A stretch of 47,320 bases of DNA from Planctomycetia bacterium (GCA_012269595.1 JAAXJX010000058.1:76328-123647); one strand, 5' to 3'; counted from the first letter of the stretch, positions 1 to 9,401 are shown. Numbers and translations: made by a program. Notes: generated from the sequence alone by a model not told the origin.

Positions 1-196
1 CGACCGTCCACCAGCGCCCGATCGCAGGAGATGGAAGCCGTAACTCGAGATGACTTCCTACCGTCACTTCCAGCTTCTGGACGGGTGTGTTTTCATTCGA
101 AACCACGGGATCGTGAATCGTGGTGCTCTGGCAACCACAGACCAACAGCAGCGAGCCGTATAAAAAACAAACCCTTGTCCAATTACTCAAAGGCAT
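1..196 (-). CDS. Small lipoprotein, possible I42 (chagasin-like) protease inhibitor, cut by the left edge
   Basis: I read this gene directly from the minus strand. It starts with ATG at 196 and stays open for 65 codons to the window edge. The N-terminus has a short charged stretch, a hydrophobic run (LYGSLLLVCG) and a cysteine in a lipobox-like setting (LLVCGC), so it is probably an exported lipoprotein. After a short linker comes KLEVTVGSHLELRLP and then PAIGRWWTV, which resembles the start of the I42/chagasin fold (a 'G..L.l.L..np.tGy.W' pattern). Proteins of that family block C1-type cysteine proteases. The coding start is well supported; the family guess rests on about 25 residues and the decisive C-terminal motifs lie outside the window. 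Confidence 0.55.
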   Translation of the reverse strand, partial: MPLSNWTRVCFLYGSLLLVCGCQSTTIHDPVVSNENTPVQKLEVTVGSHLELRLPSPAIGRWWTV

Positions 197-350
197 CTTC
201 GAGCTCTCATTCGATAAGTGGTTGTGTGCGGATCAACGACGTCTTCATTATGCACGGTAACATTGAATCAGCAAAATCCGGACAGAGTGTGATCAACTGA
301 AGGGGCGTCAATTGGGGACCTGTGACTCTTTACTTTGCGCTCATTCCATG

Positions 351-388
351 AAAAGGGGCGTCAGGGTGGGAAAGCCCCCCGACGCCCC
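351..388 (-). terminator. Intrinsic terminator after the small membrane protein gene
   Basis: GGGGCGTC at 355-362 pairs perfectly with GACGCCCC at 381-388, and GGG/CCC pairs inside can extend the stem. Read on the minus strand the hairpin is followed by TTTT (351-354 are A on the plus strand). It lies 24 bases past the stop of the minus-strand gene ending at 412 and so separates it from the lipoprotein gene starting at 196. A second copy of GGGGCGTC sits at 302-309. Confidence 0.7.
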
Positions 389-411
389 GATTCAGATCTC
401 AAGTCACTTCG

Positions 412-756
412 TCAATTCTTGTTGAGCAGTCCACCACCGGTCAAAATCCACGCAGTGGCCAGCCAGGCCGCCCATTGGTCATATGGAAAAAATCCTCCGA
501 CAAAGGCTGCCATTATCAGCATCGTGATCACTCCACGAGCATCGACTCCACTGAGTCCTCCGTTGGTGTAAACACCCATGGCCATTCCGGCAACGGTCAG
601 AGCAATGATGGCCTGGGCCCAAAGACCATTGTCTGCCAATGCTCCCGTGGCGATTTTGCCCCAGTCTGGTGCCGTTTCTCCGCCCATTTGTCCGATACCC
701 GCCATCAAAATTCCGACGATCAGAAAAATGACGATGCCTATGATCTTGTCCTGCAT
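412..756 (-). CDS. Small integral membrane protein of unknown function
   Basis: The protein has 114 residues and starts MQDKIIGIVIFLIVGILMAG. I chose the ATG at 756 because a purine-rich GGGGGATCGAG lies just upstream; a longer reading to 816 would add 20 hydrophilic residues with no better start. Three to four hydrophobic segments are visible, at about residues 4-20, 44-62, 72-90 and 95-110, with glycine-rich turns between them. It ends LLNKN. I do not recognise a family. The gene stands alone, with a terminator directly downstream and a long divergent promoter region shared with the symporter gene on the plus strand. Confidence 0.6.
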   Translation of the reverse strand: MQDKIIGIVIFLIVGILMAGIGQMGGETAPDWGKIATGALADNGLWAQAIIALTVAGMAMGVYTNGGLSGVDARGVITMLIMAAFVGGFFPYDQWAAWLATAWILTGGGLLNKN

Positions 757-1118
757 CTCGATCCCCCAATTCTTGTTTCCACCCTGAGGGTGGCAGACCG
801 GTGAATCCGGCCCCAACAGTGGTCACTTTGGGATCCCACGGCGACTGGACCCTCAGAGCTTCCCCACCACTGCCGTGCCACCAGTTTGGGCGGTCACAAA
901 CTCAAGATTCAAGACTCCTGATTCCTCTACCCCTCAACAGAATCTGTGATTTCGCCACAACAGGTCACGAACCGCTTCCAGATGGTAAATCAGCCTGAAT
1001 CCAGAGGGCCCCATCTGGTGACGGAGAGAATGATTATCGGCTCCCAGTGGGCCTTGCCCGGGGGTGATTTTGCAGGGAATGTGGACCCTTGCGGATTTCC
1101 CTCAGCAAGGAGTACGCC
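757..1118. other. Divergent intergenic region
   Basis: These 362 bases lie between the starts of the small membrane protein (minus strand) and the PutP-type symporter (plus strand), so promoters for both should be here. Open frames in it look like chance. I see no convincing repeat, RNA gene or operator. An AAGGAG ribosome binding site at the right end serves the symporter. Confidence 0.5.
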
Positions 1119-2621
1119 ATGACCCCGCTGGCTTTCGGCTTCATCATCTACCTGGTCGGCCTCATCGTGATCGCCCTGTTGTGCTCCCGATCGCACCAGA
1201 ACCTGCCCGACTTTTTGCTCGCGGGAAGGCGTCTTGGCCCCTGGGTCGTTGCCTTTTCTGAGAGGGCATCTGGAGAAAGTGGCTGGTTGCTCCTCGGCCT
1301 CACTGGCCTCGCCTACGCCAGTGGCCTCGGGGACCCTTCGGGTCTGAAGCTCGAGCCTGCATTCTGGACGATGGTGGGTGGAATCAGTGGTCTGTCCCTG
1401 AGCTGGTATGTCATCGCCCGCCCCCTGAGATCCCAGTCGGAAAAGTATGGTGCGCTGACGATGCCCCGCTTCTTCGAGGCACACCTCGGAGAAAAATCGG
1501 GACGCAAGAGTGATCCCACCCTCCGGCTTCTGGCCACGGGCATTATCGCCTTCTGCTTCACCTTCTACATCGCCGCCCAATTTGTGGCGGTCGGTAAAGC
1601 CCTCGAGAGCACCTTTGGCTGGAATCAGCAGATCGGAGTCCTGATCGGTGCCGCCGTCATCGTCTTCTACACCCTGATGGGGGGATTCCTCGCAGTCGCA
1701 TGGACCGATTTCCTGCAGGGCTGGCTGATGCTCATCGCTCTCGTCGTCCTGCCCATCGTTGCCATGAGTCAGCTGGGGGGCTGGGGAGCCGTCTCAGACA
1801 AGGTGACGACTATCGATCCGAATCTCCTGTCGATCACGGGGGGACGATCAACGATCCTCCTCTTCTCCGGCATCATCAGCGGCTTTGCGGTCGGCCTCGG
1901 CTACATGGGTCAGCCCCACCTTGCGGTCCGATACATGAGCATGAGCTCCGCCAGCGATACGCCACAAGCCCGGAGAATTGCCATCATCTTCGGCTGCTTG
2001 ACCTACGGGGGAGCCATCTTGATGGGCATCGTCGCCATCGCCTGGTTCGGAACCGGGGCCTTTGCCGATACGGAAAAGATGATGCCCACTCTGGCACAGG
2101 AAGTGTTTCCGGGTTGGCTCGCCGGTCTGGTCATCTGCGGTGCCCTGGCGGCGATGATGTCGACCGCCGATTCACAGTTGCTGGTCACCTCGTCCGCCTT
2201 CACCGAGGATGTCTATCACCAGGAGATCAACCGCGAAGCCAGCGACGAGAAGCTGGTCAGAATGGGCCGCTGGGTCACCCTCAGTGTCGGTCTTCTCGCC
2301 TTTGCACTGTCGACCCAATCCGGATCGAGCATCTTCAAAAAGGTGCTCTTCGCCTGGTCCGGACTCGGTTCCGCTTTTGGCCCGCCCCTGTTGCTATGCC
2401 TCCACTGGTCGCGGACCAGCCGCAACGGCGTCATCGCCGGCATGATTTCCGGACTGGTAACCGTTCTTTGTTGGGACAATCTGAATGCCAATGAGGTTCT
2501 CTCCGGGTGGATCCCCGGACTTCGTCTCTACAGTCTGGTTCCGGGATTCCTGGTCAGCCTGTTGGTCACCCTTTTCGTGAGCACCCTCAGCCCAAATTCT
2601 GGGGGAAAAGACGGAGATTGA
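1119..2621 (+). CDS. putP: Sodium/solute symporter of the PutP (SSS) family, probably proline
   Basis: This 500-residue inner membrane protein should import a small solute, most likely proline, with sodium. It matches the PutP pattern throughout: an N-terminal helix, the NLPDFLLAGRRLGPWV segment, SGWLLLGLTG, GGFLAVAWTDFLQGWLM, the GYMGQPH motif, and AAMMSTADSQLLV, which carries the Ser-Thr pair that binds Na+ in E. coli PutP. About 12 to 13 membrane helices are expected and the length is typical. The start at 1119 follows AAGGAG with good spacing; an upstream in-frame start at 1089 is unlikely. The Asp that corresponds to E. coli Asp55 (ASDMSGW) is not conserved: the segment here reads ASGESGW. 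Substrate may therefore differ from proline. Confidence 0.85.
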   Translation: MTPLAFGFIIYLVGLIVIALLCSRSHQNLPDFLLAGRRLGPWVVAFSERASGESGWLLLGLTGLAYASGLGDPSGLKLEPAFWTMVGGISGLSLSWYVIARPLRSQSEKYGALTMPRFFEAHLGEKSGRKSDPTLRLLATGIIAFCFTFYIAAQFVAVGKALESTFGWNQQIGVLIGAAVIVFYTLMGGFLAVAWTDFLQGWLMLIALVVLPIVAMSQLGGWGAVSDKVTTIDPNLLSITGGRSTILLFSGIISGFAVGLGYMGQPHLAVRYMSMSSASDTPQARRIAIIFGCLTYGGAILMGIVAIAWFGTGAFADTEKMMPTLAQEVFPGWLAGLVICGALAAMMSTADSQLLVTSSAFTEDVYHQEINREASDEKLVRMGRWVTLSVGLLAFALSTQSGSSIFKKVLFAWSGLGSAFGPPLLLCLHWSRTSRNGVIAGMISGLVTVLCWDNLNANEVLSGWIPGLRLYSLVPGFLVSLLVTLFVSTLSPNSGGKDGD

Positions 2622-2710
2622 CCTGATTTCAGGACAACTTGCCCCCTGAACCGGGGTTCGCCAATGATCGGTTCAACGAGTACATTTGAGATCAAAAGAT
2701 AGGATTCGAA

Positions 2711-3484
2711 ATGACCCCCGCTTCCAAGGCCCTGTTGATTGTCGCTCTGGTTCTGAGCAGTGTTTCCCTGTTTCTCTCCAGCAAACCTGCCGAGCAGAAT
2801 TCGGGCCCTGTGTTACAAAAGCAATCGCAGGTCGATCTTTCCCAACTGGAGGAAACCCTCCAACAGGTGAGCTCGGAGTTGATCACCATCAGCGCCCGTC
2901 TCGATGCACTGGAGAACCCTGTTGGCCAAAGTGGTTCAGCCAAAGGCAAAGGTGGTAAAGGGGGCTCCAAGGAAGCACTTGTCGGTGAAACCGCCATTGC
3001 CGCAAAGGTCGATGAAGCAGTCCAGAAAGCCCTCGACAAGCAAGGGGTCGATCTGGTCAAAAAGGCTCAGCGTCAGGCAAAGCGGGAAGGCAACCGCACC
3101 AGCTTTGACAAGTTTGTCACCCGTTTCGGCGAGGGTTTGCCACAGGTGTATCAGGGTATCTCTGAGAAGATGAATCTCGATCGAAATCGCCAGCAGCAGT
3201 TGGAAGAGACTCTCGAATCAGGCTGGGCCCGCATGGATGAGCTTACAGCACAACTTTACAACGACGACCTCGCTCCCGAAGAGGAAATGGCATTGATGGG
3301 GGACATCAAATCGGTCGTCGGCGAAACCATCGACGAGCTCGGCACCTTCCTCAATGGCAATGAGATGATGGACCTCGGCGAAATCATGATGGCCACCGAA
3401 GGAACCGAACGGATGGGTATGGGAGTCGCCGGAGCCGCCAAGGAAACTCTCGCCGAAGAGGAAGAACCTGCAGACCGGCCCTGA
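2711..3484 (+). CDS. Membrane-anchored coiled-coil protein of unknown function
   Basis: The product has 257 residues. Residues 6-23 form one hydrophobic helix (a signal anchor), so the rest is probably periplasmic. Residues about 40-75 are a heptad-like coiled coil (LSQLEETLQQVSSELITISARL), followed by a Gly/Lys/Ser linker (GKGGKGGSKE) and a long charged helical region to about residue 220, with a Met/Gly-rich and then acidic tail. No enzymatic motif is visible and I do not recognise the family. The gene follows putP after 89 bases and ends four bases from the convergent DUF1501 gene. Confidence 0.6.
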   Translation: MTPASKALLIVALVLSSVSLFLSSKPAEQNSGPVLQKQSQVDLSQLEETLQQVSSELITISARLDALENPVGQSGSAKGKGGKGGSKEALVGETAIAAKVDEAVQKALDKQGVDLVKKAQRQAKREGNRTSFDKFVTRFGEGLPQVYQGISEKMNLDRNRQQQLEETLESGWARMDELTAQLYNDDLAPEEEMALMGDIKSVVGETIDELGTFLNGNEMMDLGEIMMATEGTERMGMGVAGAAKETLAEEEEPADRP

Positions 3485-3488
3485 AGGT

Positions 3489-4943
3489 CTAGGCGAGCCA
3501 CTCCTGCTGGACGTGGCCGTGAACATCGGTCAGTCGCTGTTCTCGGCCGCCGAAGAGCTTGGTCAGCCGGGTGTGATCGACCCCCAGCAGGTGCAGCATC
3601 GTCGCGTGCAGGTCATAGATCTCGACCGGTTTGTCTTCGGCACGATAGCCAAAGTCGTCGGTCGCTCCATGAACATGTCCCCCACGGATCCCCGCTCCCG
3701 CCAGCCAGATCGAATAACCGTAGGGATTGTGATCGCGACCGTTGTCCCCCTGGGCAAAGGGAGTTCGCCCGAACTCTCCGGCCCAGACCACCAGTGTGTC
3801 CTCCAGCAATCCGCGACGCTTGAGATCGGTCAACAGTGCGCCTATGGGCTGATCGACGGCTCGCGCATTCTTTTCATGACCATCCTTGAGATTGCTGTGC
3901 TGATCCCAGCGATCGGTACCGACGTAGGGACAGGTCAGTTCGACAAAACGGACTCCACGCTCGACCAGCCGACGTGCGAGCAGGCATTCGCGGGCAAAGG
4001 TGCGCGTCGGCTCATATTCATGATCGAGACCGTAGAGCTCGTGGACCTCTTCCGGCTCTCCAGAGAGATCCGAGAATTCCGGAACCGAGGTTTGCATTCG
4101 ATAGGCCAGCTCTCCCTGGGCAATCGCCCCTTCCATCGCTTCCGTCTCGCCTGCTGATTCAAGACCGAGGTGATCGAGGCGGGCGAGAAGTTCCAGTTTT
4201 CGTTTCTGGCGCTCCTCCCCTTCGCGGATGCGAATGTTGGCCAGCGCCTCTTCTCGCGGAAGAACGATGGAACCCTGATGGCTCGCCGGCAAAAAGGAGT
4301 TGGAGAAACAATCGAGACCTCCCGGAGGAATCAGGCCCCCATTGAGGACGACAAAACCGGGGAGATTCTGGTTCAGACTTCCCAGACCGTAACTGACCCA
4401 GGCACCCATACTCGGTCTTCCTGATAGCCCGAGTCCGGTATGAAGAAAATAGTTGGCGTTGGTGTGCTCATTGAACTTGCTCGTCATCGACCGCACCAGC
4501 AACAGATCATCCGCATGCTTCGCAACGTGGGGAAACAGGTCGCTGATCTCGTGGCCACACTCTCCATATCGCTGGAAGTCCCACGGAGATTTCAGCGTGT
4601 TACCGATACTGTTGAACTGGGTGCGCTCCATCTTTTCCGGGAACGGTTGGCCGTGATATCGGGCCAATGCGGGCTTGTTGGGATCAAAGGTATCGACCTG
4701 ACTCGGTCCACCATCCATGTAGAGGAAGATGACTGATCGTGCCTTGGCCGCCGGCGGTGTCTGTCCATCGATCGGAGCCGCTTCCAGCAGTGCCCCGAAC
4801 TGGTCACCCATTAGCGCACTGAATGCCACTGCCCCAAAACCGGAAGCACACTGGGCGAGCATCTCCCTGCGACCGATCAGTCGTCGCTGACCCCTGCAAA
4901 GGGCATCACCGGAGTGGGAATGGTTTCGGGAATCAGCGGACAA
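3489..4943 (-). CDS. DUF1501 family exported protein (sulfatase-like fold)
   Basis: DUF1501 proteins are exported, related to the alkaline phosphatase/sulfatase superfamily, and nearly always encoded beside DUF1549/DUF1553 cytochromes; their substrate is unknown. The body shows typical blocks: SVIFLYMDGGPSQVDTFDPNKP, YFLHTGLG, RGVRFVELTCPY, WAGEFGRTPFAQG and GRDHNPYGYSIWLAGAGI. I chose the TTG at 4943 (484 residues) because AAGGAG lies seven bases before it. The N-terminus then contains LCRGQRRLIGRREMLAQCASGFGAVAF, in two parts an RR pair and a hydrophobic run resembling a Tat-type signal. With this start the gene overlaps the upstream DUF1549 gene by 11 bases, indicating translational coupling. 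An internal ATG would remove the twin arginines. Confidence 0.85.
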   Translation of the reverse strand: MSADSRNHSHSGDALCRGQRRLIGRREMLAQCASGFGAVAFSALMGDQFGALLEAAPIDGQTPPAAKARSVIFLYMDGGPSQVDTFDPNKPALARYHGQPFPEKMERTQFNSIGNTLKSPWDFQRYGECGHEISDLFPHVAKHADDLLLVRSMTSKFNEHTNANYFLHTGLGLSGRPSMGAWVSYGLGSLNQNLPGFVVLNGGLIPPGGLDCFSNSFLPASHQGSIVLPREEALANIRIREGEERQKRKLELLARLDHLGLESAGETEAMEGAIAQGELAYRMQTSVPEFSDLSGEPEEVHELYGLDHEYEPTRTFARECLLARRLVERGVRFVELTCPYVGTDRWDQHSNLKDGHEKNARAVDQPIGALLTDLKRRGLLEDTLVVWAGEFGRTPFAQGDNGRDHNPYGYSIWLAGAGIRGGHVHGATDDFGYRAEDKPVEIYDLHATMLHLLGVDHTRLTKLFGGREQRLTDVHGHVQQEWLA

Positions 4944-7900
4944 ATCGAAACTCCTTCGACTGAAAGAGAACATGAGCCAGATCGATCCAGCGTTCGATCG
5001 ATCCTTCTGAAACAAAGAGTGAAATCTCCTGCAGTTCCTGTTCTCCGGGTGCACGTCCCAATGCACTTTTCCACGCTTGAACCAGCGTTTCCTCAGTTCC
5101 CTGCTCGACCGCCTGATCATGCAAGGTTCTTCCCCACAGTTCGGCCATTTCGTGGGCAAAGGGGGAATTCATGAGGGCCAGCGCTTGAGCCGGCAGGTTC
5201 GATCGATCGCGCTTGCCCACGGTGGTCGAGGGAATCGGAAAATCAAAGACGGTCAGGAATGGATCGAGGAAGTTGCGGTTGACCGACAGATAGATGGTTC
5301 TGCGCCCCCGACCATCGACGGGCCCACTCGTACCCGGGCGGCCCCGGCCTGCCAGGAAGTCGGTCAGATGAATCGGCACGGAAGGACCACCCTGAGTTGA
5401 GTCCAGCCTGCCGGAAACCTGCAACATTCCGTCCCGAATCGATTCTGCTTTCAGGGTTCGGGTGTGTGCCCGATGCCAATGACGGTTGAGCGGATCCCTC
5501 TCATCCAGTTCCTTCCCGGGTTGCCGGGAATCCATCGCATAGGTTTGACTGAGAACCAGATCACGAATCAGGTCGCGTCGTGAGGGATTGTTTGCCAATC
5601 GGACGGCCAGATAATCGAGCAATCCCTGTTGTTCAGGAATGACTCCCATTCGACCGAAATCATCGGGGGTTTCTGATAACCCTTCACCCATGACCCAGCC
5701 CCAGATTCTGTTGGCCTGAACTCTCCAGAAGAGCGGATTCTCAGGCTCACAGATCCATTGGGCCAACTTCAAACGACCTGACCCTTCCAGCTCTCCCCCC
5801 AGCTCTTCCTGATGCGAAACCAGTTGGAGTGAGGATCGGGAAACCATTCCCCCCGGAGTCCCGGACTCACCCCGTATTTGAAGGGGGACATCCCTGCCAA
5901 CAGGAGCATCGCTGCATGAGAGCACCCAGCGTGGCTGTGGAGCCTGGGCTTCGATCTCTTTCCACTCCATGACCGGCTTGATGACTGCAGCGTTCCAGGC
6001 ACCTCCCCAACGAGAGGGATCCACCAATCCCTGTTCGACCAGTTTTGAGAGCAGCTTCGGATCGGTCAAAAAGCGGTTCAGCGTCTCCTCGGCCGAATCT
6101 TCCGCTCCCCAATCGAGAACCTGATCCACTGCCGCGCGATCATCCGAAAGCCAGATGCGATCAACGGCAATCCAGCCTTTTCCATGATCACGAATCTCTA
6201 CATGGATGTGCCTGCCCTGATAACGATCGAGATCAAAAATCAGATGCTGGATTTCATCGATGCGATCAACGGTCTGGATGAATCCTTCAAAGAGAAGGGC
6301 GTTGTGTTCATCCATCCAGAAACCCTCAATACTGACGCGCACCTGGCAACTCTCTCCACTGGCGGTGACATGGAGATATCGTTGGTCTGCGTTGAAACTT
6401 CGCGAAAAGGCGGTACCGACGAGTGCTCTCGACCGACTGGCTGAGTTCAGGGTATCGGTCGCGGTCAATCTCGGCTCGCCAGTCAGTACCCAGGTTCCTT
6501 GCGAAACCCCATCAAAGGCGGGCCCATCCAGAGTCCACTCCGATAACCCCCCGGAAAAGTCGGCGATCAGTTGATCCGACGCCTTCAGGGGGCCAGATCC
6601 GGCCACGGGCAGGGTCAAGGCGGGATACGCCTGCACCCATTTGCGGAGAACGTCCTTGTCGAGTCCCTGCTTGCGAGCCATCCCTTCGATCATTCCCCGG
6701 GACGGGAAACCTGCCGGCGGAACATCCGTCAAAGAGAAGTTCGTGCAACTGATGTGACCCCATCCGCCTTCGCGCTCATCGATCACTTTCAGGACGGCTC
6801 TTTTTCCAGTATGTTCCGCAATATCCCAACGGACGCTTCTCAACTGGGTGCTGTTCTCTCCGGTGACCTGATGGATCACTTCTCCGTCGATGAGCAGTTG
6901 CACACAGGCTTCATTCGGATGTCGCCCCCCCGCAACTTCAAAGGTGAGATAATCGCGATCGACAAGAAAAGAGTCACTCGTGAGGAGACCCTTCCGACGA
7001 TCACTTTCAGAAGAGTCGGTTCCTGATCGGCGATCATGACTGGTCGCCAGAAAGACCCCATCCCTGTCCTCCCGAAGGCCCTCTTGGAAAACTTCAGGAA
7101 GCTCATCCCGGGTATGGGGTCCGGGACCAAACGCGTCTCCGGTGACACTCCAACCGGACCACCCCTGCGAGAAATCCCACAGGAGCCGATCCTCGCGCTG
7201 GTCAGAGAATTCCTGCAAGTCTCCCTGATGGAGCTCTCTGGCAGAGCGAAACAGATCCACCAATGGCAGGCTTCGTTGGAAGTCGAGGCTTTGTTCGATA
7301 CCGGAATGAAATCGTTTTTGAACCGGCTGCAGGGAATTCAGGAATAGGCCCACTTCCCCATTTTCGTCTGCGGGGTGGAGCACTCGTCGAGTCGATCGAA
7401 TGATGCCGGACAGTGCAGTCCAGTCCGACTGTCCAATGGCATCGAACTTGTGGTCGTGACAGCGGGCACAAGAGACGGTCGCCCCAAGGAATGCCCGGGA
7501 AACCACATCGATCTGGTTGTCCACCCTTTCGAGCGTATCTGCCAGAACATCCACCGGCCCATGGGTGGCCTGTGACAGCCACCACCATCCTGTCGCCCGA
7601 TGGGAAGCCTGATCCCCATCAAGCAAGTCTCCGGCGATCTGGCGAATCACAAAGTCGTCAAGGGGCAGGTCCTTCGAGATCGCCTCGATGACCCAATCCC
7701 GATATTCGAATGCGGGTCCGGCATGATAATCAAACTCATGACCGTGAGTTTCCGCATATCTCATCAGGTCGAGCCAGTGCCTTGCAAAATGTTCCGCATG
7801 CGCGGGACTTTCCAGAAGTTCATCCACCAGACGTTTTCGCGCAGACTCACTGGAGTCGATCAGGAAGGCATCGATTTGTTCTGAGGTGGGAGGCAAGCCA

Positions 7901-8448
7901 GTGAGATCGAAAACCACTCGTCTCAGCCAGGTCAAGGCTCCCGCTGCAGGTGCCGGAGGGGTCAACCCCTGCTCTTCCAATCCGGAAAGAATGAAACGAT
8001 CGATATCACTTCTGCACCACTTGGGATCGGCGGGTTCAGGAACACTGGGAGAAACCAGCGGTGTCCAGGACCAATGGCCCCTCCAGGAGGCTCCCTGATC
8101 AATCCATCTTTCGAGGGTGGAGATTTCTGCTGAAGTGAGAGGCGGATGATCCACCGGGGGCATGGGATCGCTGGGATCTGTGACACGCTCCAACAACAGA
8201 CTCTCCCCGGGCACTCCCGGAGTAATGATCGGTTCTCCCCCACGGGAAGTCCCAAAGAGACCTTCACGCTGATCCAGACGCAAACCGGCTTTCCGACTCT
8301 CCCCATCCGGACCATGACACGTGAGGCAATTGCGCGTCAGAATCGGCCGAACGTCCCGTTCGAAGTCGACCTTCTCTGAAGCCACCGTGATTTCGGGGAA
8401 GCCGATCAGGAAGATGGTCAGCAGGAGTAATATCGAGTGTTTCAGCAT
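4933..8448 (-). CDS. Cytochrome-type DUF1549/DUF1553 protein with two inserted levanase-like modules
   Basis: This 1171-residue protein has a signal peptide (residues 1-24), a PSCyt1-type c-heme domain (CLTCHGPDG at 41-49, with the usual FERDVRPIL before it), then a DUF1549 domain from about 130 to 390 that includes a second CARCHDHKFDAIG motif near 327. The C-terminal DUF1553 domain begins near 880 (LAQWICEPENPLFWRVQANRIWG, quoted in part by its core NPLFWRVQANRIW) and ends near 1165. Between them lie two modules, about 420-577 and 628-772, that look like the beta-sandwich insert of planctomycete levanases: LLWDFSQGWSGWSVTGDAF, a LLIDGEVI strand, and GGWGHI in the first; a weaker copy in the second. 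The protein is probably periplasmic or surface-bound and acts with the downstream DUF1501 product. The substrate is unknown; polysaccharide binding is my inference. Confidence 0.85.
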   Translation of the reverse strand: MLKHSILLLLTIFLIGFPEITVASEKVDFERDVRPILTRNCLTCHGPDGESRKAGLRLDQREGLFGTSRGGEPIITPGVPGESLLLERVTDPSDPMPPVDHPPLTSAEISTLERWIDQGASWRGHWSWTPLVSPSVPEPADPKWCRSDIDRFILSGLEEQGLTPPAPAAGALTWLRRVVFDLTGLPPTSEQIDAFLIDSSESARKRLVDELLESPAHAEHFARHWLDLMRYAETHGHEFDYHAGPAFEYRDWVIEAISKDLPLDDFVIRQIAGDLLDGDQASHRATGWWWLSQATHGPVDVLADTLERVDNQIDVVSRAFLGATVSCARCHDHKFDAIGQSDWTALSGIIRSTRRVLHPADENGEVGLFLNSLQPVQKRFHSGIEQSLDFQRSLPLVDLFRSARELHQGDLQEFSDQREDRLLWDFSQGWSGWSVTGDAFGPGPHTRDELPEVFQEGLREDRDGVFLATSHDRRSGTDSSESDRRKGLLTSDSFLVDRDYLTFEVAGGRHPNEACVQLLIDGEVIHQVTGENSTQLRSVRWDIAEHTGKRAVLKVIDEREGGWGHISCTNFSLTDVPPAGFPSRGMIEGMARKQGLDKDVLRKWVQAYPALTLPVAGSGPLKASDQLIADFSGGLSEWTLDGPAFDGVSQGTWVLTGEPRLTATDTLNSASRSRALVGTAFSRSFNADQRYLHVTASGESCQVRVSIEGFWMDEHNALLFEGFIQTVDRIDEIQHLIFDLDRYQGRHIHVEIRDHGKGWIAVDRIWLSDDRAAVDQVLDWGAEDSAEETLNRFLTDPKLLSKLVEQGLVDPSRWGGAWNAAVIKPVMEWKEIEAQAPQPRWVLSCSDAPVGRDVPLQIRGESGTPGGMVSRSSLQLVSHQEELGGELEGSGRLKLAQWICEPENPLFWRVQANRIWGWVMGEGLSETPDDFGRMGVIPEQQGLLDYLAVRLANNPSRRDLIRDLVLSQTYAMDSRQPGKELDERDPLNRHWHRAHTRTLKAESIRDGMLQVSGRLDSTQGGPSVPIHLTDFLAGRGRPGTSGPVDGRGRRTIYLSVNRNFLDPFLTVFDFPIPSTTVGKRDRSNLPAQALALMNSPFAHEMAELWGRTLHDQAVEQGTEETLVQAWKSALGRAPGEQELQEISLFVSEGSIERWIDLAHVLFQSKEFRFVR

Positions 8449-8551
8449 ATCAGGATGCTATCCTGAGCCTGATAGTGAATCCAGATTCGAGCACCGTGTG
8501 ATCTTTGCGATTCTGTACCCCAGTGATTAAATGCCACAGAAAGGAACAGGA

Positions 8552-9253
8552 ATGTCCACGTCCCAGGATGACTCCAGGCTTGTCGTCCCCGGTTACACCA
8601 TCCTGATTCTTTTTGTGACCTTGGCTATCCTGATTCCTCTGGTCAGTTACCGCATGGCCCAGAGTCTTGTCACTCCACCGGTCACAGAGCTCATCGAGCC
8701 CGGTTCGGACCTGAATCATCGCTCGTGGCAATCGGGAATCTGGAAGTATGGCGTAAAGCTGACTCCCCCAATACCGGAAGGTGAAGCAGACGGCCCCCGA
8801 CCGGGTGTTCTCAACGTGACCTATTCCAAATTGCGGAGCAGCAACCCGGAGGATTCGAATCGTCCTGTCTCCTCCTACACCCTTGCCACCGACTTTGATG
8901 CTGATCGTCTCCGAGAAGTCATTTTTCTTGATTCCAACGGAGACGGCTGTCACACACTGATCGTTTGGGGCGACCAATCCACACCTGCTGAAAAACACAC
9001 TGTGATCGGCTTCGAACCGGTACAAATCCCCGAGGGCGAAAAGAATTGGGAAGTGAAAACCTTTGACCTTTCCAGAATCCCGGGGCACCTGGCAGCCGGA
9101 TATGCCGGCGGGGATACGGTCGAGCGTCAAAGTGAACTGCTGATCCGACGATTCCCCGTCAAGGCTGAGGGGGCGCCGGAGGGAACCGAGATGTCGATGA
9201 TCTGGGATTTCCGCAGGGGTTACTGGCGCAAGGATCCGCGTTCCAATCAGTAA
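8552..9253 (+). CDS. Membrane-anchored protein of unknown function
   Basis: The product has 233 residues. I chose the ATG at 8552, which is preceded by AAAGGAACAGGA; an in-frame ATG at 8531 lacks a ribosome binding site. A short polar head is followed by one membrane helix (YTILILFVTLAILIPLV, about residues 14-31). The remainder is soluble and probably periplasmic, rich in beta-type segments, with DSNGDGCHTLIVWGDQ near the middle and a C-terminal SMIWDFRRGYWRKD. No family is recognised. The gene is divergent from the DUF1549 gene and followed 148 bases later by hemB on the same strand. Confidence 0.55.
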   Translation: MSTSQDDSRLVVPGYTILILFVTLAILIPLVSYRMAQSLVTPPVTELIEPGSDLNHRSWQSGIWKYGVKLTPPIPEGEADGPRPGVLNVTYSKLRSSNPEDSNRPVSSYTLATDFDADRLREVIFLDSNGDGCHTLIVWGDQSTPAEKHTVIGFEPVQIPEGEKNWEVKTFDLSRIPGHLAAGYAGGDTVERQSELLIRRFPVKAEGAPEGTEMSMIWDFRRGYWRKDPRSNQ

Positions 9254-9401
9254 TCAGTCATTCCTGTCGGAACGGTGCTGCATACCTTGTGCCGACACAT
9301 TTCCAAGGGTGGCCTATTCCCCTCGAAAATGATTCAATCTGATGAGAGGGACAGTGTTTGATTCCTGTCCGTTCAGCCGCTGAAAGACACTGAGGATTTT
9401 C

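Noticed and set aside
15..300. 89-codon plus-strand open frame at the left end
   Set aside because: No ribosome binding site or family resemblance, and the minus strand carries a convincing lipoprotein start here.
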